64,000 bases of DNA from NCBI GenBank assembly GCA_038093975.1, contig JBBPTG010000033.1:62001-126000 (forward strand). The letters are read 5' to 3'. Under the pieces are notes generated by a model. That model worked only from the letters and a program-made list of their open reading frames with translations, searched no databases and had not been told where the DNA came from. The DNA comes from Chalciporus piperatus (taxonomy: Eukaryota > Basidiomycota > Agaricomycetes > Boletales > Boletaceae). Shown in pieces: positions 44,082 through 56,775 of the stretch. Each line of letters begins with the position of its first letter. The stretch's first letter is position 1. The position numbers and the translations under genes were made by a program.

Positions 44082-46273
44082 TCAGAAAAGCTGAGCCAAC
44101 TTCTCCGCGGTCATACCACCAGGGGCACGCGGGTCAAATTTACAGGGGAAATGGTGTGGGTGCCTGTGACAAGACAAGACAAGCGTGAGCACAACGGACA
44201 AAAGAAGAATAGTAAGGAGGTGGGGACGAATGAAACCACGTACGAAGTAATACCCGATGTCCACTCTGGGTTCACATCAATTTCGTTGCCTTGATCGTCT
44301 TTACATTTCATAATCTTGAAAATGGCCAGAATGGAGACCATAGCAGACCAGAGGGAAGCATCTGCAATGTATCGGCCGACACAGATCCGACGACCGGCGC
44401 CGAACGCATAGTGGACAGTGTCATCGTTGAGCTCGCCGGCTTCGTTGAAGAAACGCTCTGGCTGGAACTTTTCAGGGTTGGAGTACTTGGCTTCGTTACG
44501 GGTCATGGCCCTGATGGACGAGATGAAAGATTAGAGATCAGGTACAGCAAGGGTACATTGGAGGTCATACCAGGTGTTCATGATGATCGTAGCTCCTACA
44601 ATTAAAAGTCAATAATTAAATAACATGTATGACGTCGGGACACATACCCTGGGGAATGAAATAGCCGTCATACACGTCTGCGCTTGTGGTCGCGTGTGGG
44701 ATACCTTTTCATCGGCGATCAGAAAACTGAAACACAGAAGACGGAGAAAGAAAGAAATCACCTAACGGGACCGCAGGATGCCACCTCAAAGTCTCGCGTA
44801 GAACAGCTTCGACATATGGCAGCGAAGAGCGGTCCTCAAACACAGGAAGCCGAACAGTTCCCACAACCGAATCGATCTCTGCTTGGGCGCGCTCCTGAAC
44901 CTCGGGATTAAGAATCATCGCCAAGATGAATATAAGCAGGGTCGACGCAGTCTGTGAACCGGAGGTGTCAGATCTACGGGCGGTTCTTAATCAACGGACG
45001 AGGATCGCGGAAACTCACTGTCTCCGATGCCGCTGAGAGGTGGGAAGGACATCAAACATTAGTTCAACAGGAGAAAAGGTTACACGGAAAAGAGACACTA
45101 ACCAGCAAATGCCGTGACCGACGACTCCTTGATAGCGCGGATGTAGTCGTCGTCACCGTGCGACAGTTTGGCACGCTTGAGGGAATCAGAGACCATGGAC
45201 TGTACTGCAGTACCCGCCGCCTGAATATGCCGTGAGTGTCATCCACAGAAGTGTTCTCGAAGATTTCGAGCTTACCAAACTGTCTTCCACGAACTGGAAG
45301 GGGGCTTCGATCATATCATCGGCATACCTTTGGGATAGTTTTGCGGTCCGTTTGAAGGAAGCAAGGGGGAACCAAGAAGGAATGTGACGGACTATCGCGT
45401 ACATTTGAATATTTCGACGATAAAGGAATAGCGGAAACTTACGGAAAGGGAAGAAGCCGAGGACTGCTGCGACCTCTGGTCTTATGGATGCGACAGCGAG
45501 ATTAACAGCTCTATCCACGATGTCGACAATCGGGTCATCCCGTGGGGCAGTCTCATAACCATAAACAACCGCCATGATGATAGCAGTGGAATGGCTGAAA
45601 GAGAGATCAACGGCGAGGTATAACGAGACTAGAATCGACTAACGTTTGGATATGTGCGACATATTTGTCCTGAGCCTCGAGCAAATTAAGCAGAAGCTCC
45701 CGTGCCTTTTTGAGCTGCAAATCATGATAATTGAGGGCAGCTTCTGGTCTAAACGCCTGATGGAATAGCCTGCGGTGGAGACGCCACCGCTCACTGTAAG
45801 GAACCATGACGGAATTGAAAGACCATCCAAAGCTAGTCGAAAATGTGTCAAAGGTTGAAACTTGGCTATGTTTGGAGGGGTACACACAAGTCATTGGTCA
45901 TCCGAATGATGGCGGGCCGATCAGAATAATTGTAAGAACGACGCTCAAGAAGGTCCTTTGCGACCTCCTCAGAATTGATGACCACGACATCTTGGTTGAG
46001 CAAACGTGTGTAGACCAAGTCACCTAGAGAGAGATAAGAACGCTAACGAATAGATGAGGATAGTTATATACCGTATTGCTTTCCCCAATTCGTGTAGGAT
46101 GCCCAAGGCGCTCCAGGATTTATCCCCAAGACGTTTCCGATGATGGGGAGTGGACGAGGACCTGGAGGCAATGGATTACTAGCGACAGGGTTCCTCCTCC
46201 TGCTGGGCCATAAGGAAACGAAGCCACAAGCAGCAATTGATACGGCGAGGAGGGCTGACAGACGGTAATCCAT
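44082..46273 (-). CDS. Cytochrome P450 monooxygenase
   Basis: ER-bound P450. The N-terminal anchor MDYRLSALLAVSIAACGFVS is followed by the Pro-rich hinge PLPPGPRPLPIIGN. Next come LERRSYNYSDRPAI-type residues, SERWRLHRRLFHQAFRPEA (helix C, WxxxR), I-helix AAASETTAST (split by an intron), EAVLRETLRWHP (ExxR), FQPERFF (PERF) and the heme loop YAFGAGRRICVGRYIAD with the cysteine ligand. The last exon is HPHHFPCKFDPRAPGG, ending KLAQLF-stop. About twelve introns. The overall pattern is that of basidiomycete P450s often annotated as O-methylsterigmatocystin-oxidoreductase-like. Substrate unknown. All P450 signature residues are intact. Related to the P450 at 50751 and to the relic near 57.1 kb. 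Confidence 0.9.
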
Positions 46274-46561
46274 GACGGAGGTGGACTGAGGGAAGGCGGT
46301 CGGGAAGACCTGTGAGTCCGACCGAGATTATAAGGAGATGGTTCGACCGATAGAGCCGGATAGTGTTCGGCTGTCGGAGTCTCTGTTAAACACAAACATT
46401 CCGAACAACCGTACACGCATCAGAACCGCATCCACTGCGGCACACATACCGTGGCGGATCATTGATTGATTTCGTAATTCCCTTTTTGGGACTAATGACT
46501 AATGCACACATCCGACTCGACTCTTGCTGACTCAGCAGGCCACTCCCCGCAGCGTTCCACC

Positions 46562-49444
46562 ATGTCGATGGAAGAGAGCATCTCCCTCGAGGAGACAAAC
46601 AAAATCCGTATCTCCCTCGGTCTAAAACCCCTCTCTGAAGATGCTGCGCCAGCAGACGACGCGGACAAGCAGGCGGAGGACAACTATGCAAGGCAACGCG
46701 AACGAGAGGCAAAGGAGCGCGAGGCAAAGTAATTCTATGGTTCGTTTCGTGTGCCGGAACTTTCTTTTCTGATTTTACGTCTTTCTCTTCAGGAAAATAT
46801 ATGACAAGATTGCCAAGTGAGTATCCCCCCTGATATCATCCTGCCCCACCTCTGTCAGTTGAGTGCTCTGCTCACCTCCATTCCTTATGCAGGGTGAGGA
46901 ATCGACGAGAGCTCAACGCCTCCCTAACCGGTGCAACGCTCGGTGAACCCGAAGGCGGCACAGACGACACCCTGAAATGGATCAAGAAAGCAAAGAAGCG
47001 CGAGAAGGAGCTCGCACGTAAACGTCAGCTTGAATTGGAGAACATGGACAAACTTTTTCAAGGAGATGAATACACCGAAAGTACGGTCCTATTTTCTCTC
47101 GGATCCGCCCCATTTCACACTTCCATTGCAGAGGATCTAGAGGGCTTGAAGGTCAGCCACGACTTGGACGAGCTGGGAGAAGGCGATGCCCGCATACTTA
47201 CTTTGAAAGACAGCCGCATCCTTGATAACGAAGGTAATCTATATCGTCATTCACATCTGTCCTTACTCACATGCTCCGATCCAGAGGATGAGCTGGAAAA
47301 TGTTGAGATGGCGGAAGCTGAACGCACGAAGAAGAGTCAGGATCTCAAGATCAAGCGCCGCGAATATACCGGCTATGATGACGAAGAATTCGAAGCAGGC
47401 AGGCCAGGCCTGAAACGATCAATATTGTCCAAGTACGACGAAGCCCTGGAAGGTCCCCGCGAAATGGTGAGCTATGCGTCCATTCATCGTAGGCTCATTG
47501 TTTAACAACCGCTCTTTAAGGGTTTTCGCTTGGGCTTGGGGAGTTCTATTACGTCCCATACAGTCGAGCGGCCCAAAGAAGAGGAGGGCACTGTAACCGT
47601 GAATCGTGCCTTGCTGTCGATTGACTATGCCAGTAAGTTACGCCCTTGCTTTGTCGCACGCACCCACGTTTTGATGCACGTGTTGCAGAAAATTTGGAGA
47701 CACATGATTATCTTCGGGAAGGCGACGTAGGGTTCAAGAAGCCCAAGGTATTTTTCTCGTCCCATTATGTCATTATATTAAATCCCTGATCAATTTGACC
47801 TTATAGACCAAGAAGAAACGCTCCTCTCGGCGCGCTCCGCTTGACAATGACGGCGGCGACGAAGCGAACCAAGCGGACCAAATGCAGGTTGATGAGAAAC
47901 CTGTCATGCCTAGGCCGCGGGAGCTAGACGTTAATTTTGTCGATGACGACGAGCTTCAAGCTGCTCTCACTCGCCAAAGAAGAGCCAAGATCCGCCAAGC
48001 AAACAAACTCTCCCCAGAGGAGATTGCACGAAAGAGTATGTACTTGCTTCCGAGTGACAGCGCAGTGCCTGATTTTTGTATTTTCAGTCGCTGCGGAGCG
48101 CGCTCGAGAACAGTCTACCCAGGCACAGGAGATAATCAAGGTTGAAGAGGCTGGCGAGGATGGCGAGGATGGCTTGACATTCGATGACACATCCGAGTTC
48201 GTTCGCGCCATTTCTTATAATCCTGCGTCAGTCAAGGTAGAGCAAGCCGAGCCTCCCGTAGCCCCGCCTCCGGCCAAGGCACCCTCCCGCGATGTTTCGA
48301 TGGTAGACGATGAAGTTCTAGATGAAATTGAAGCGGGAGAAGTGGTAAAAGAGGAGGAGGAGGATGAAGAAATGCTAGAGGCAATCGAACAAGCGATCAA
48401 GGATACCGAGGCAGAGGAACGTACAGCTGCAGAGAACGGCGAAGCTGCAATCGGCACTTCTAGCGAACCTACCTTCAGTTCAGGAATGGCTGGCACGCTG
48501 TCCCTTCTTCGCCAGCAAGGTCTAGTGGCACAGCCCAACGCCGATCAGGTGGAGCGTGAGAAGGTTCAACGACAACGCGATGTTTGGCTCGCGGATTATC
48601 GACATCTGCTGGCTCAGCGAGACCTCGACAAGTTGCAGGCTCGTGGTGGCAACAAGGATCAGGTTACCCGCGAGTACGAAAACCGGGCGCGCGAGCAGCA
48701 CGAAGCTCGTTCTAATCTTGAGATGTTCAAGGACTACAAGCCCGATGTCAACATCGTTTACTACGACGAGTTCGGACGTACTCTCACTCCCAAGGAGGCT
48801 TGGAAAGCACTATCTCACAAGTTCCACGGAAAGGGCTCCGGGAAGATGAAGACGGAGAAGCGGCTGAAGAAGATTGCGGAGGAGAAGAAGAAAGAGGCGA
48901 TGGCTAGTGGGGACACACCTTTGAGCATGAACAGGGCGTTCCAGATCCGACAGGAAAAGACTGGGCAAGCTCACTTCGTGCTGTCTCTCGGAAACAGAGG
49001 GTAAGTTCCTTCCTTTCCAAGTGGGGTTGCAACTGAAATGATATTCCTCGCAGTGCCGTGCCTCAGGCATCGGAGTTCCTTGACCCCCAACCGCTCTCGA
49101 AAGGCAAGACGGAGAAAACGAAGAGCAAGAAGAAGGACGCTGCCAAATCCACGGCGTCTCAATCCCTCGATTCTGGGTTCATCACCTTACCTGCCCCACA
49201 AGCAAATGGCTCCGTCATCGCGAGCCCTGTCCCATCCGGCTTCTCGTCAGTTGTGCCAACCAATGGCTCTGGGTCACCTGTACCTTCCGTGAAACCTGGT
49301 TTCTCGCGTATATCGTCTGCGGCAGACACGCCACAGAGCAGCACACCTGTTGCGGGAGAACGGACCAAGATTGCATTTGGGTTTGGAGCGAAGAGGAAGG
49401 TCGCGGAAGATTTCCTAGACGAGCCTGCGGCCAAGAGACGATGA
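46562..49444 (+). CDS. SNU66: Tri-snRNP splicing factor Snu66 / SART1
   Basis: Component of the U4/U6.U5 tri-snRNP. The start is set at MSMEESISLEETNKIRISLG (46562); MEESISLEETNKIR two codons later is equally good. LKPLSEDAAPADDADKQAED, KIYDKIAK, VRNRRELNASLTGATLGEPE, DDTLKWIKKAKKREKELARK and SHDLDELGEGDARILTLKD follow, then LENVEMAEAERTKKSQDLKI and GFRLGLGSS. The middle is acidic and Glu-rich (VVKEEEEDEEMLEAIEQAIK). The conserved C-terminal part is GTLSLLRQQGLVAQPNADQV, DVNIVYYDEFGRTLTPKEAW, ALSHKFHGKGSGKMKTEKRL and PLSMNRAFQIRQEKTGQAHF. A Ser/Pro tail ends AAKRR-stop at 49444. The SLSIEETNKIR start and HKFHGKG box are diagnostic. About nine introns. Confidence 0.92.
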
Positions 49445-50750
49445 GTTGATTGTTTTCAGGATGTATTCTATGTTGTGTTATCGTATTCCCCTCTTGTTGA
49501 CAGCTTTTAAGGGCGTTGTGGACCTCCTTGTATCGCGGTGAATGCATGCATGCGTTGGGGTCGATAATGGAAAGTTTGAGCATCGATGGTGTATTAAGTG
49601 AGAGTTCGCTCGCGATCGAAACCTCTTGAGGCCCTGAGCAAGTTCCTGGAACCTGCTGAAAGCTCTTTGCGATAATCAGGTACATACGTGGAATGGAAGA
49701 ACGTTGCTGCGGTGGGCTTGAAAGAGGTATAGACTGATTCGGTTGATGATCAATGATCCTGCGAATGTTGACTTTTACGATATAGTTCCGACTGGATCTT
49801 ACTCGGGCAGAGCAGAAGAACTTATCAGACCAGCGTCAATACTTATCGCGACGCTTTTCATCTAGGTTGCTCCAAGGTGTGAACTTTTGGTTGTGTGTGT
49901 ACACTGGACCCACTGCAGCATGCAGGTGGGAAGCGACACAACCGCCCACAAGTTATGGTAAGTGTGATGTATTTATTCGCCTTGACAGATGTCTCATTCA
50001 TTTTAAGTACTTAGCGCTTAGCGGTTGCACACGTAATACCAGAACATGCATTTCCTACTTAGCTGCCACTGGCATGCAAGCTCGGAATGCAGACTTTGCT
50101 TTGTATGTGGCAGGGAATGAAACCTTGGTGCCACTGGTGGCATCCTTCGATGTTAGCGTTGTGAGTATCTGAATTATAATCTGATTACATATTGAATAAA
50201 GATGAGCGTTTCGTGGATGAGGCTCACAGGATCAAGCGAACGGCTTTGCCTGCCCTCGTCTAAGCAGGGAGGCTGTCGGAGTCTGCGACCAACTTGGCTC
50301 ATGGCGAACACCCCCGGAGGTAGGTGCCGATGGAAATACCTAAAGACAGGGAGAGGTTTGGAGTACGGGTGATGCACATTGCAGGGGTCTGATGCTGTCG
50401 ATCCGGGCGCCAATCAGCCCGCGCAGGGATTGGTCTTCGAACAGGTGTGAAACATTCGTATCGGAGGTGTGTATGTTTATGTCTCACGTTTAGCGACGTA
50501 TCCTGATTAAGAGATTAATGATTGTTATTCATGGCCGTGCATTCGACTCACATTTCCCATTCTTGAGGTTCGTCGATCCTCTCAAGGCAGTTCTGTGAAC
50601 GTGGGGTGTCATCAGTGGCGCCTCTTGGCTCTCTATCAATGGGCTGTCGTCAGCGCTTCATATTGCCATCTGCGTCCTGTTGGGTAATAAAAATGGGACA
50701 TAAAACCACGAAGAAACGATGCAGGACACACAAACTTGAGCCTACCCAAC
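49445..50750. other. 1.3-kb gap without a supported gene
   Basis: Includes the SNU66 3' region and the P450 promoter. The longest frame (49867-50172, plus) has no domain and no splice continuation. No repeats of note. Confidence 0.4.
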
Positions 50751-52880
50751 ATGGATCTTCTGAAATCACCCACCACCATTGCCCTCGTCATCCCTGTTTT
50801 CATCATAGTCACAGTCATCTACACTAGAGGGTTGACTCCCCATCGGATCGCTCTACCTCCAGGCCCGAAAGGACTCCCTCTTCTTGGTAGTGCGCTCGAG
50901 ATCGATACGAGCGAGCCGTGGTTGACTTATAGAAAATGGAACAGGGCTTATGGTACGCGATCCCGCTCAATGCATGCTCTGTCATCCCATTCATCGGGAT
51001 ATCAGGGGAGATTGTGTCATGCCGCCTGTTGGGTCAACCCTTCATCATCATCAACTCCGAGCGTGTCGCAAGAGCACTTCTTGAACAGCGTTCGACTATT
51101 TACTCCGACCGACCTGTGATCAAAACGGCTTCTTTGTAAGGATTTTCCATTCTCTCAATGAGCATCCAAGACGTGTCATCCTCAGGTTCGGAATGGACTT
51201 CACCACCGCACACCTTTCGTATGGAAATACATGGAGAGCGCACCGGAAGATATTCCATCAAACTTTGAATAGCTCGATCGTCGCAAAGTATCATTCATCG
51301 GTGACCATGAAAGCCCGAGGGCTGATCGAGAACCTTCTGCATTCGCCAGACAACTTTATCGATCATACACGAACGTGAGTATGATGATGTTATATCACGT
51401 TCATTGAGATACTCACAACTACCAGATTTGCTGCATCCATCGTCATGTCAATAACGTATGGTTATGATGTGCTCCCAAAAGATGACCCTTTCGTGGCACC
51501 ACTTGAAGAACTGATCCGGATCGTGATTCTTATGACGCCTGAAAGAGCAATCTTACTTAACATTTTCCCTCAAAGTGAGTCATAGCCAGAGAGCAACCTA
51601 GTTTATTGTCTCACGGAAGATGCAGTTCTCCGCCTGCCATCATGGTTTCCTGGGGCCGAGCTTCAGCGGCTGGCCACACGGTGCAAGGAGCTGTCTCCCA
51701 AAGTCCGAGACGTACCTTTTCAGTTCGTCAAGGACTGCTTGGTACGCAAAGCGACTTTCTGCCTCAATCTACTTGCTCACCACAGAGGTTAGGCAAAGGG
51801 CATCGATAATGAATCAATGGTGGCGCACTTATTGAAAGACGACGCAATGAAAGGTCAAGATCGTGCGTCATATGAACAGTATATCAAGGACTGTGCGACT
51901 TCCAGTTTCATAGGTGGGTTAGGTAACTCTGTCCATACCTTTCGGCTGACGTTTTTTCTTGGTTTGCAATAGCCGGCACTGATACTGTGAGTTTACGCGC
52001 TCTTCGGTCTCTTTGCTATCGCGAGAGTTAATGACACGCCTTGCAGTCCCAGTCAACTCTGAACACGCTTGTCATGGCAATGGTTATTTATCCTGAGGCA
52101 CAAGAGCGCGCACACGCGGAGCTAGACCGTGTTGTAGGACGAGACAGACTCCCGACCTTTGACGATCGGACATCTCTTCCATACGTCGACGCCGTTCTGC
52201 GGGAGACCTGGAGGTGGGGTTCACTTGTTCCAATGGGTCAGCTTCCACGTGTCTAGACCAGCAGTCTCTGATACTAACATCACGGATAGCCATTCCTCAC
52301 ATGGCCAACAAGGACGATGTCTTTGAACTGCACCACATCCCCAAGGGTAGGTGACCTCGTATGACCTCCAATCGTGCCACTCACTGATCATTCAACATCA
52401 GGTGCTGTCATCATTCCAAACTTGTGGTACGTAGACCTTTGAGTAACACGTACAGTGATCTAGATCTGACTTGTTATATATTAGGGGCATGGCACAGGAC
52501 GAAGACAGATTCCCAGAGCCATCGGTCTTCAGACCAGAAAGACACCTAGACGCGGACGGCGACCTTCTCAAGGAGGACATCTCGGGCCTCTTCTTTAGTT
52601 ATGGGCGCAGAGTCTGCCCTGGCCAGTACATCGCCAATAATTCTGCATGGCTTGCAATCGCATCGATGATTCATATGTTCAATTTTAACAAGGCGATCGG
52701 CCCTGCAGGCTATGAAATAGACATCTTCCCCAAATTCACTGGCGGTGTTGCACTGTGAGTTTTCCTTGTGGCTTTTGTCGTGTTCATATCTTCATGGATT
52801 GCGTCTCAACTAGTCGGCCCGTCCCCTTCCCCTGCCGAATCACACCACGTTTTGATAACGCCAAAGAACTCATCGAATGA
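50751..52880 (+). CDS. Cytochrome P450 monooxygenase
   Basis: Start at 50751: MDLLKSPTTIALVIPVFIIV is the membrane anchor, followed by LPPGPKGLPLLGSALEID. Exons continue EIVSCRLLGQPFIIINSERV, LLEQRSTIYSDRPVIK, FTTAHLSYGNTWRAHRKIFH (WxxxR), AASIVMSITYGYDV, I-helix AGTDTSQSTL, AVLRETWRW (ExxR with Trp instead of the usual Leu), FRPERHL and the heme loop FFSYGRRVCPGQYIAN. The last exon is RPVPFPCRITPRFDNAK, ending ELIE-stop at 52880. About twelve introns. All P450 hallmarks are present. It is closer in plan to the 44082 P450 than to any housekeeping CYP51/CYP61; substrate unknown. Upstream of the tandem ICMT-like genes. Confidence 0.9.
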
Positions 52881-54004
52881 AAGACCAAGTACACACAATT
52901 GGGGGAGGCAAGGAGATACGGTGTATGGATGAGATTGCGGATGGAAATAGGATTCAGACATTGTATGTGACATCGGTGTTGTAGTAGTAGTTATCAGCAG
53001 GCCCCTGGTTGGTGTACTACCAGGCCGGCCTATGTGCATGAATTGCGTTTGGAGTAACAAGTTGCGCAATGACTTCATCAAGTGGCCGATTCTTTGCCAA
53101 GTCCTCTTTCGACAACTCGACCCCCGTACGCTGATACGTTCCGCGGTATTGGTACAAGATGCTCCTTGAGAAAATATTGTCCAGTCGATGAGGCAACCAT
53201 TCAAGGTTTCCATGCCGCGAGCTCCAATCGTCGTGCCCTAGTGAGCTTGGGGGCGTGGCATCGTGTATGCCATGGCCATCCCTTCAAGCATGCCGCCTCT
53301 AGTAGTAGACTAGATATCCTGGCTTTATCGGTGAGCTCCAGACCCATGAACCATCTCTGCGCTGGATTGCAACTTGAAGGGGCCAACTGAAGAGCGGAAT
53401 GCTGATCTTCCAGATGTCTGTCGAAGAGTCAGGCGGATGAACATTCAACAGACCAACTTGGGAGTCGGGTGAAAAAATGAGTACATGCAAGACAAACATC
53501 GACACAGCAGCTTAAATGAACGGCTGCTCAGCACTCTTTCGTAGCTAAGCAAGCCTTCTCATTGGCTGGCAAGCACCTAGACGATCCCAAAGAGTGTCTT
53601 ACAGCACGATTACTAACACCTTGTCCAAAACGAGGTTCCTAAGGCTGCCAAAAAATCGGCTAGGTTCGCAGATGCAGAACCGCCGTACTAGGCTCCATGC
53701 AAACCAACGCTAGGCTACTTCCAACTGCCGATTTTCTAGAAGTCGATAAGTATGTCAACTCAGATATCTTACGATAGCGAAGGGTGGTAGCGGGTGGTTA
53801 TCATGAAACACTCAGGCTGATGAGATCCCAGGACCTGGAGTCCGTTGACACATGCATGATGAAGGTGCCTAGCCTGACTCGGACATGTTGATGGTACATG
53901 TGATCGCGCTGCTGGCATCATGGTGTACATCTCTTCTCAGCAGGTGGGCAGATAATATATATTATAGAGCACCCATGTCGTAGTAAGTCGTACCCTTACC
54001 CTCC
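52881..54004. other. 1.1-kb gap without a supported gene
   Basis: Short frames on both strands, none with domain or splice support. The last 60 bases contain a TATATATTATA stretch at about 53955-53966, a likely TATA-type promoter element for the ICMT-like gene starting 40 bases later. Confidence 0.45.
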
Positions 54005-54786
54005 ATGAGTCTCCTACGACTGATCCTTGTCATTGGCTCTGCAGCGAGTTTCCTTGTGTCTCTCACAGCGCCCGCTCAAGAAGCACGGAATGAGCGAGTA
54101 AAACGGTCGTTCCACGAAGGGGTCTTGGTTACGCTTCTGAAGACCATTATCATACCCAAGGTATGAACTTTATAAGTTACCGCCTTTCGAGTGTCGCAGG
54201 CGCGAGGCGTTCACGGGACGGCGAAGCTGAAATTTTTTTCTAGAGCATATGCTTCACATCAGCCCTCGTCGAGACTATTGCTACCATCTCCTTCTACTTT
54301 CCTGACGAACATGTCCCGTCTCTCATCCGCTCGTTCCGTGGAGTTCATCCCTCGGACCCGCCTAGTGTGCTTTTTGCTATACTCGGCATCAGTTGCATGC
54401 TAGGTGCGATTCTTCGGATGGTCTGCTATCGGACCCTCGGCAAATTCTTCACGTTTAACCTGACCATCCGCGACTCTCATGCACTCGTCACCACGGGACC
54501 CTATGCCTATGTGCGCCACCCAGGTTATACGGGCATCTTCATGGTCTTTGTTCCTTCTGTCGTCGTACATCTTCTCCCCGAGTCCTGGATGCAAACTTCG
54601 GAAATGTACGCTTTTCCGGTTGTGAAAGTGTCGTTATGGGTATGGATGGTCTATTCATCCATTGGTGTTGTTGGATGTGTCGGGAGGATCGCGGACGAGG
54701 ACAAACTCCTGAAACAGACGTTCGGCAAAGAATGGGAAAACTGGGCAGCAGGGGTAAAATATCGAGTCATCCCAGGTGTATACTGA
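54005..54786 (+). CDS. ICMT-like protein carboxyl methyltransferase, copy 2
   Basis: Two exons. Exon 1 encodes MSLLRLILVIGSAASFLVSL, then RVKRSFHEGVLVTLLKTIII. After the intron (ending TTTTTTCTAG at about 54243), exon 2 reads SICFTSALVETIATISFYFP, SVLFAILGISCMLGAILRMV, CYRTLGKFFTFNLTIRDSHA, LVTTGPYAYVRHPGYTG and the end ADEDKLLKQTFGKEWENWAA, then YRVIPGVY-stop. The TTGPYAYVRHPGYTG and DEDKLLK-FGKEW boxes mark the SAM-binding core of the ICMT/Ste14 and PEMT-like membrane methyltransferases. About four to five membrane segments. Intact. Length (about 225-230 residues) fits the family. It may methylate prenyl-cysteine or another small substrate. Confidence 0.85.
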
Positions 54787-55556
54787 GCTGGAGGACTACT
54801 CGCTAGGAGTAGATCTATTTGGTCCTTAGCACGATCAGGCACGATCAAAGTAGCACACATGCTACAACGAACTTTTATGAACTATCGAGATCCGCGTTGA
54901 TCGCCCTCCATTTCAATGAAGTCGAACGTTCGTTATTGGTATGTGCCAATGGCCGATGTATAGCCTTGTATAGCTTGACTGCTTACTGAAACTTTAAAGC
55001 GTGATGCAACAACGATAATTTGATGTAACGTTTGACACGAGGACTATTTTCTATTCTGATAGGGCCTTCAGAGCACTGGCATCTGTCAAAATGAAGGGGG
55101 GACGTCAGTGGGACGTCGTTGGGCGCTAGTGCAAGGCTTAGGTTCCTGGGAGGTGACCCGGATGTTTTCTGACTGCTGACCACCGCAGAGCGCATACTGA
55201 TGGGTAGAGTGACTCGGATTAGATCCGGGTTCTCAGTGAGAGAAACACCGCAGTGTTCAAGATCCCTTCTCATCGCTCGAGGTACACATTGAACCACCCC
55301 CTCATCCATCATTGTTGTCGACTAGCTCAGGACATCGTTCACGTTTCAAGTTGGAAAGGATCTAGATAAGTAAGTAACTTCAGGTTCTTCTTGTCAGACG
55401 CCACGTATGGATGTCACTGATCACCGGTCAGGCACCAAGTTATCGCGGGGCAAGCATGTTCCGTTCAAGTTGGGCGCGCCGAATTCTGTAGCCCAGATCT
55501 CGTCACTATAACTACCACCACACGAGCCCGGTCAGTCGTTAGGCCTTATCCCACGA
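54787..55556. other. Gap between tandem ICMT-like copies
   Basis: 770 bases. A 109-codon minus frame (54983-55312) has no recognised motif. Nothing else seen. Confidence 0.4.
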
Positions 55557-56324
55557 ATGAGTCTCCTACGACTAGCCCTCGTTATTGGCGCTTCAGCGAG
55601 TGTCTACATCTCTTCCACTCCCCCTACTCATTCGGTACGGAGTGAGCGGGTCAACCCGTCGTTCAACGAATTTTTTTTGGGAGTGTTTCTTAAATTTGTC
55701 TTCTTTGCAAAGGTATGGAAGCTTGATCAGGCTTCAGGGCAGCCCCCTGATTACAGACGAGAAAGCTAAAATTGTGCATGAATTGCCTAGCTCATACCCC
55801 TCACATCCGCCATCTTCGAGACACTCTTGACTATCTCCTTCTACATTCCTGACGAGCATGTCCCATCGCCCATCCGCTCGTTCCGTGGAGTTCATCCCTC
55901 AGGTCCGCCTAGTGTGCTTTTTGCCATGCTTGGCATCAGTTGCGTGCTAGGTGCGATTCTGCGGGTTGTTTGCTATCGAACCCTCGGCGAATTTTTTACG
56001 TTCAACTTGAGCATTCGCAAGTCTCATACTCTCGTCACGACGGGACCATACGCCTACGTGCGCCATCCAAGCTACACGGCTGTGGTCATGATAATCCCGC
56101 CTTCTATTGCCATGCATCTGTTACCCGAATCGTTCATGCAGACTTCGGATGTCCCAGCCGTAAGGGTGACGGTTTGGATTTGGGTCATGTATTCCGCCAT
56201 TGGTGTCGCTAGCTGCCTTATGAGGATCTCAGACGAGGATAAGGTCTTGAAACAAACGTTCGGGAAAGAGTGGGAGAGTTGGGCGGCAAGGGTAAAGTAT
56301 CGGCTTATACCAGGTCTATATTGA
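55557..56324 (+). CDS. ICMT-like protein carboxyl methyltransferase, copy 3
   Basis: Exon 1 MSLLRLALVIGASASVYISS is followed by ERVNPSFNEFFLGVFLKFVF and ends FFAK before GTATGG. Exon 2 starts LIPLTSAIFETLLTISFYIP. The remainder matches copy 2 closely: RSFRGVHPSGPPSVLFAMLG, CYRTLGEFFTFNLSIRKSHT, LVTTGPYAYVRHPSYTA, then SDEDKVLKQTFGKEWESWAA and YRLIPGLY-stop at 56324. All frames intact. It is a tandem duplicate of the 54005 gene in the same orientation about 770 bases downstream. Its substrate may differ, since residues facing the catalytic loop vary (YTG to YTA, EDK conserved). Confidence 0.85.
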
Positions 56325-56635
56325 GGTAAAATGTCTTACCAATGATACGTCGTCCGCTGGGTCTGGAGGCACCGTTCACCAATTTTTTGGCCATTTGGTT
56401 GGGTCTACTCATCTTAGTGAACAACCACGGTGGTCCCTTCTTCCATCATACAGTCACATGCCTGACTCGAAGGAGAGATTGAAACATGCTCCATCCAAAC
56501 ATGGCGCGTCTATATTTTTCTTCCGGAGGGGATAAAATGCTGGAGCGCAGATGGGGAACCCGAATCCAACGGCCTACGCCTCAGTGCCAGAGCTACGCAA
56601 GCCCATCTTGGCACCAGGAGTTCCGCCTTCCCTAA
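56325..56635. other. Gap between copy 3 and the truncated copy
   Basis: About 310 bases without a gene. Probably decayed promoter sequence. Confidence 0.4.
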
Positions 56636-56775
56636 TGAGTGGTCCTCATTATCCGATATGCAGCGAGCTTCCTTATCTCTACCACTGTCCCTGCTTCGGA
56701 AGGATCGCAGATGGATAAATTATTGAAGCAGACATCCAGGAAAGAGTGGAGAATTGGGCGGCGAGGGCTTCAACC
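56636..56775 (+). pseudogene. Internally deleted ICMT-like relic, copy 4
   Basis: The 5' end matches the first about 60 bases of copies 2 and 3 (ATGAGT, then CTCATTATCC, AGCGAGCTTCC and CTACCACTGTCCCT-type sequence), with frame changes. It then jumps directly to the 3' end: GGAAGGATCGCAGATG, followed by residues DKLLKQTSRKEWR and the GGGCGGCGAGGG equivalent of the WAA codons. Everything between, including the intron and catalytic loop, is missing. It is a non-functional remnant. Confidence 0.75.

Noticed and set aside
49867..50172. 101-codon plus-strand frame
   Set aside because: Cys-containing but no signal peptide, no splice partner and no conserved-looking segment.
52806..53213. 135-codon minus-strand frame and 102-codon plus frame near 53.1 kb
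   Set aside because: The first runs antisense into the last exon of the P450; neither shows any motif.
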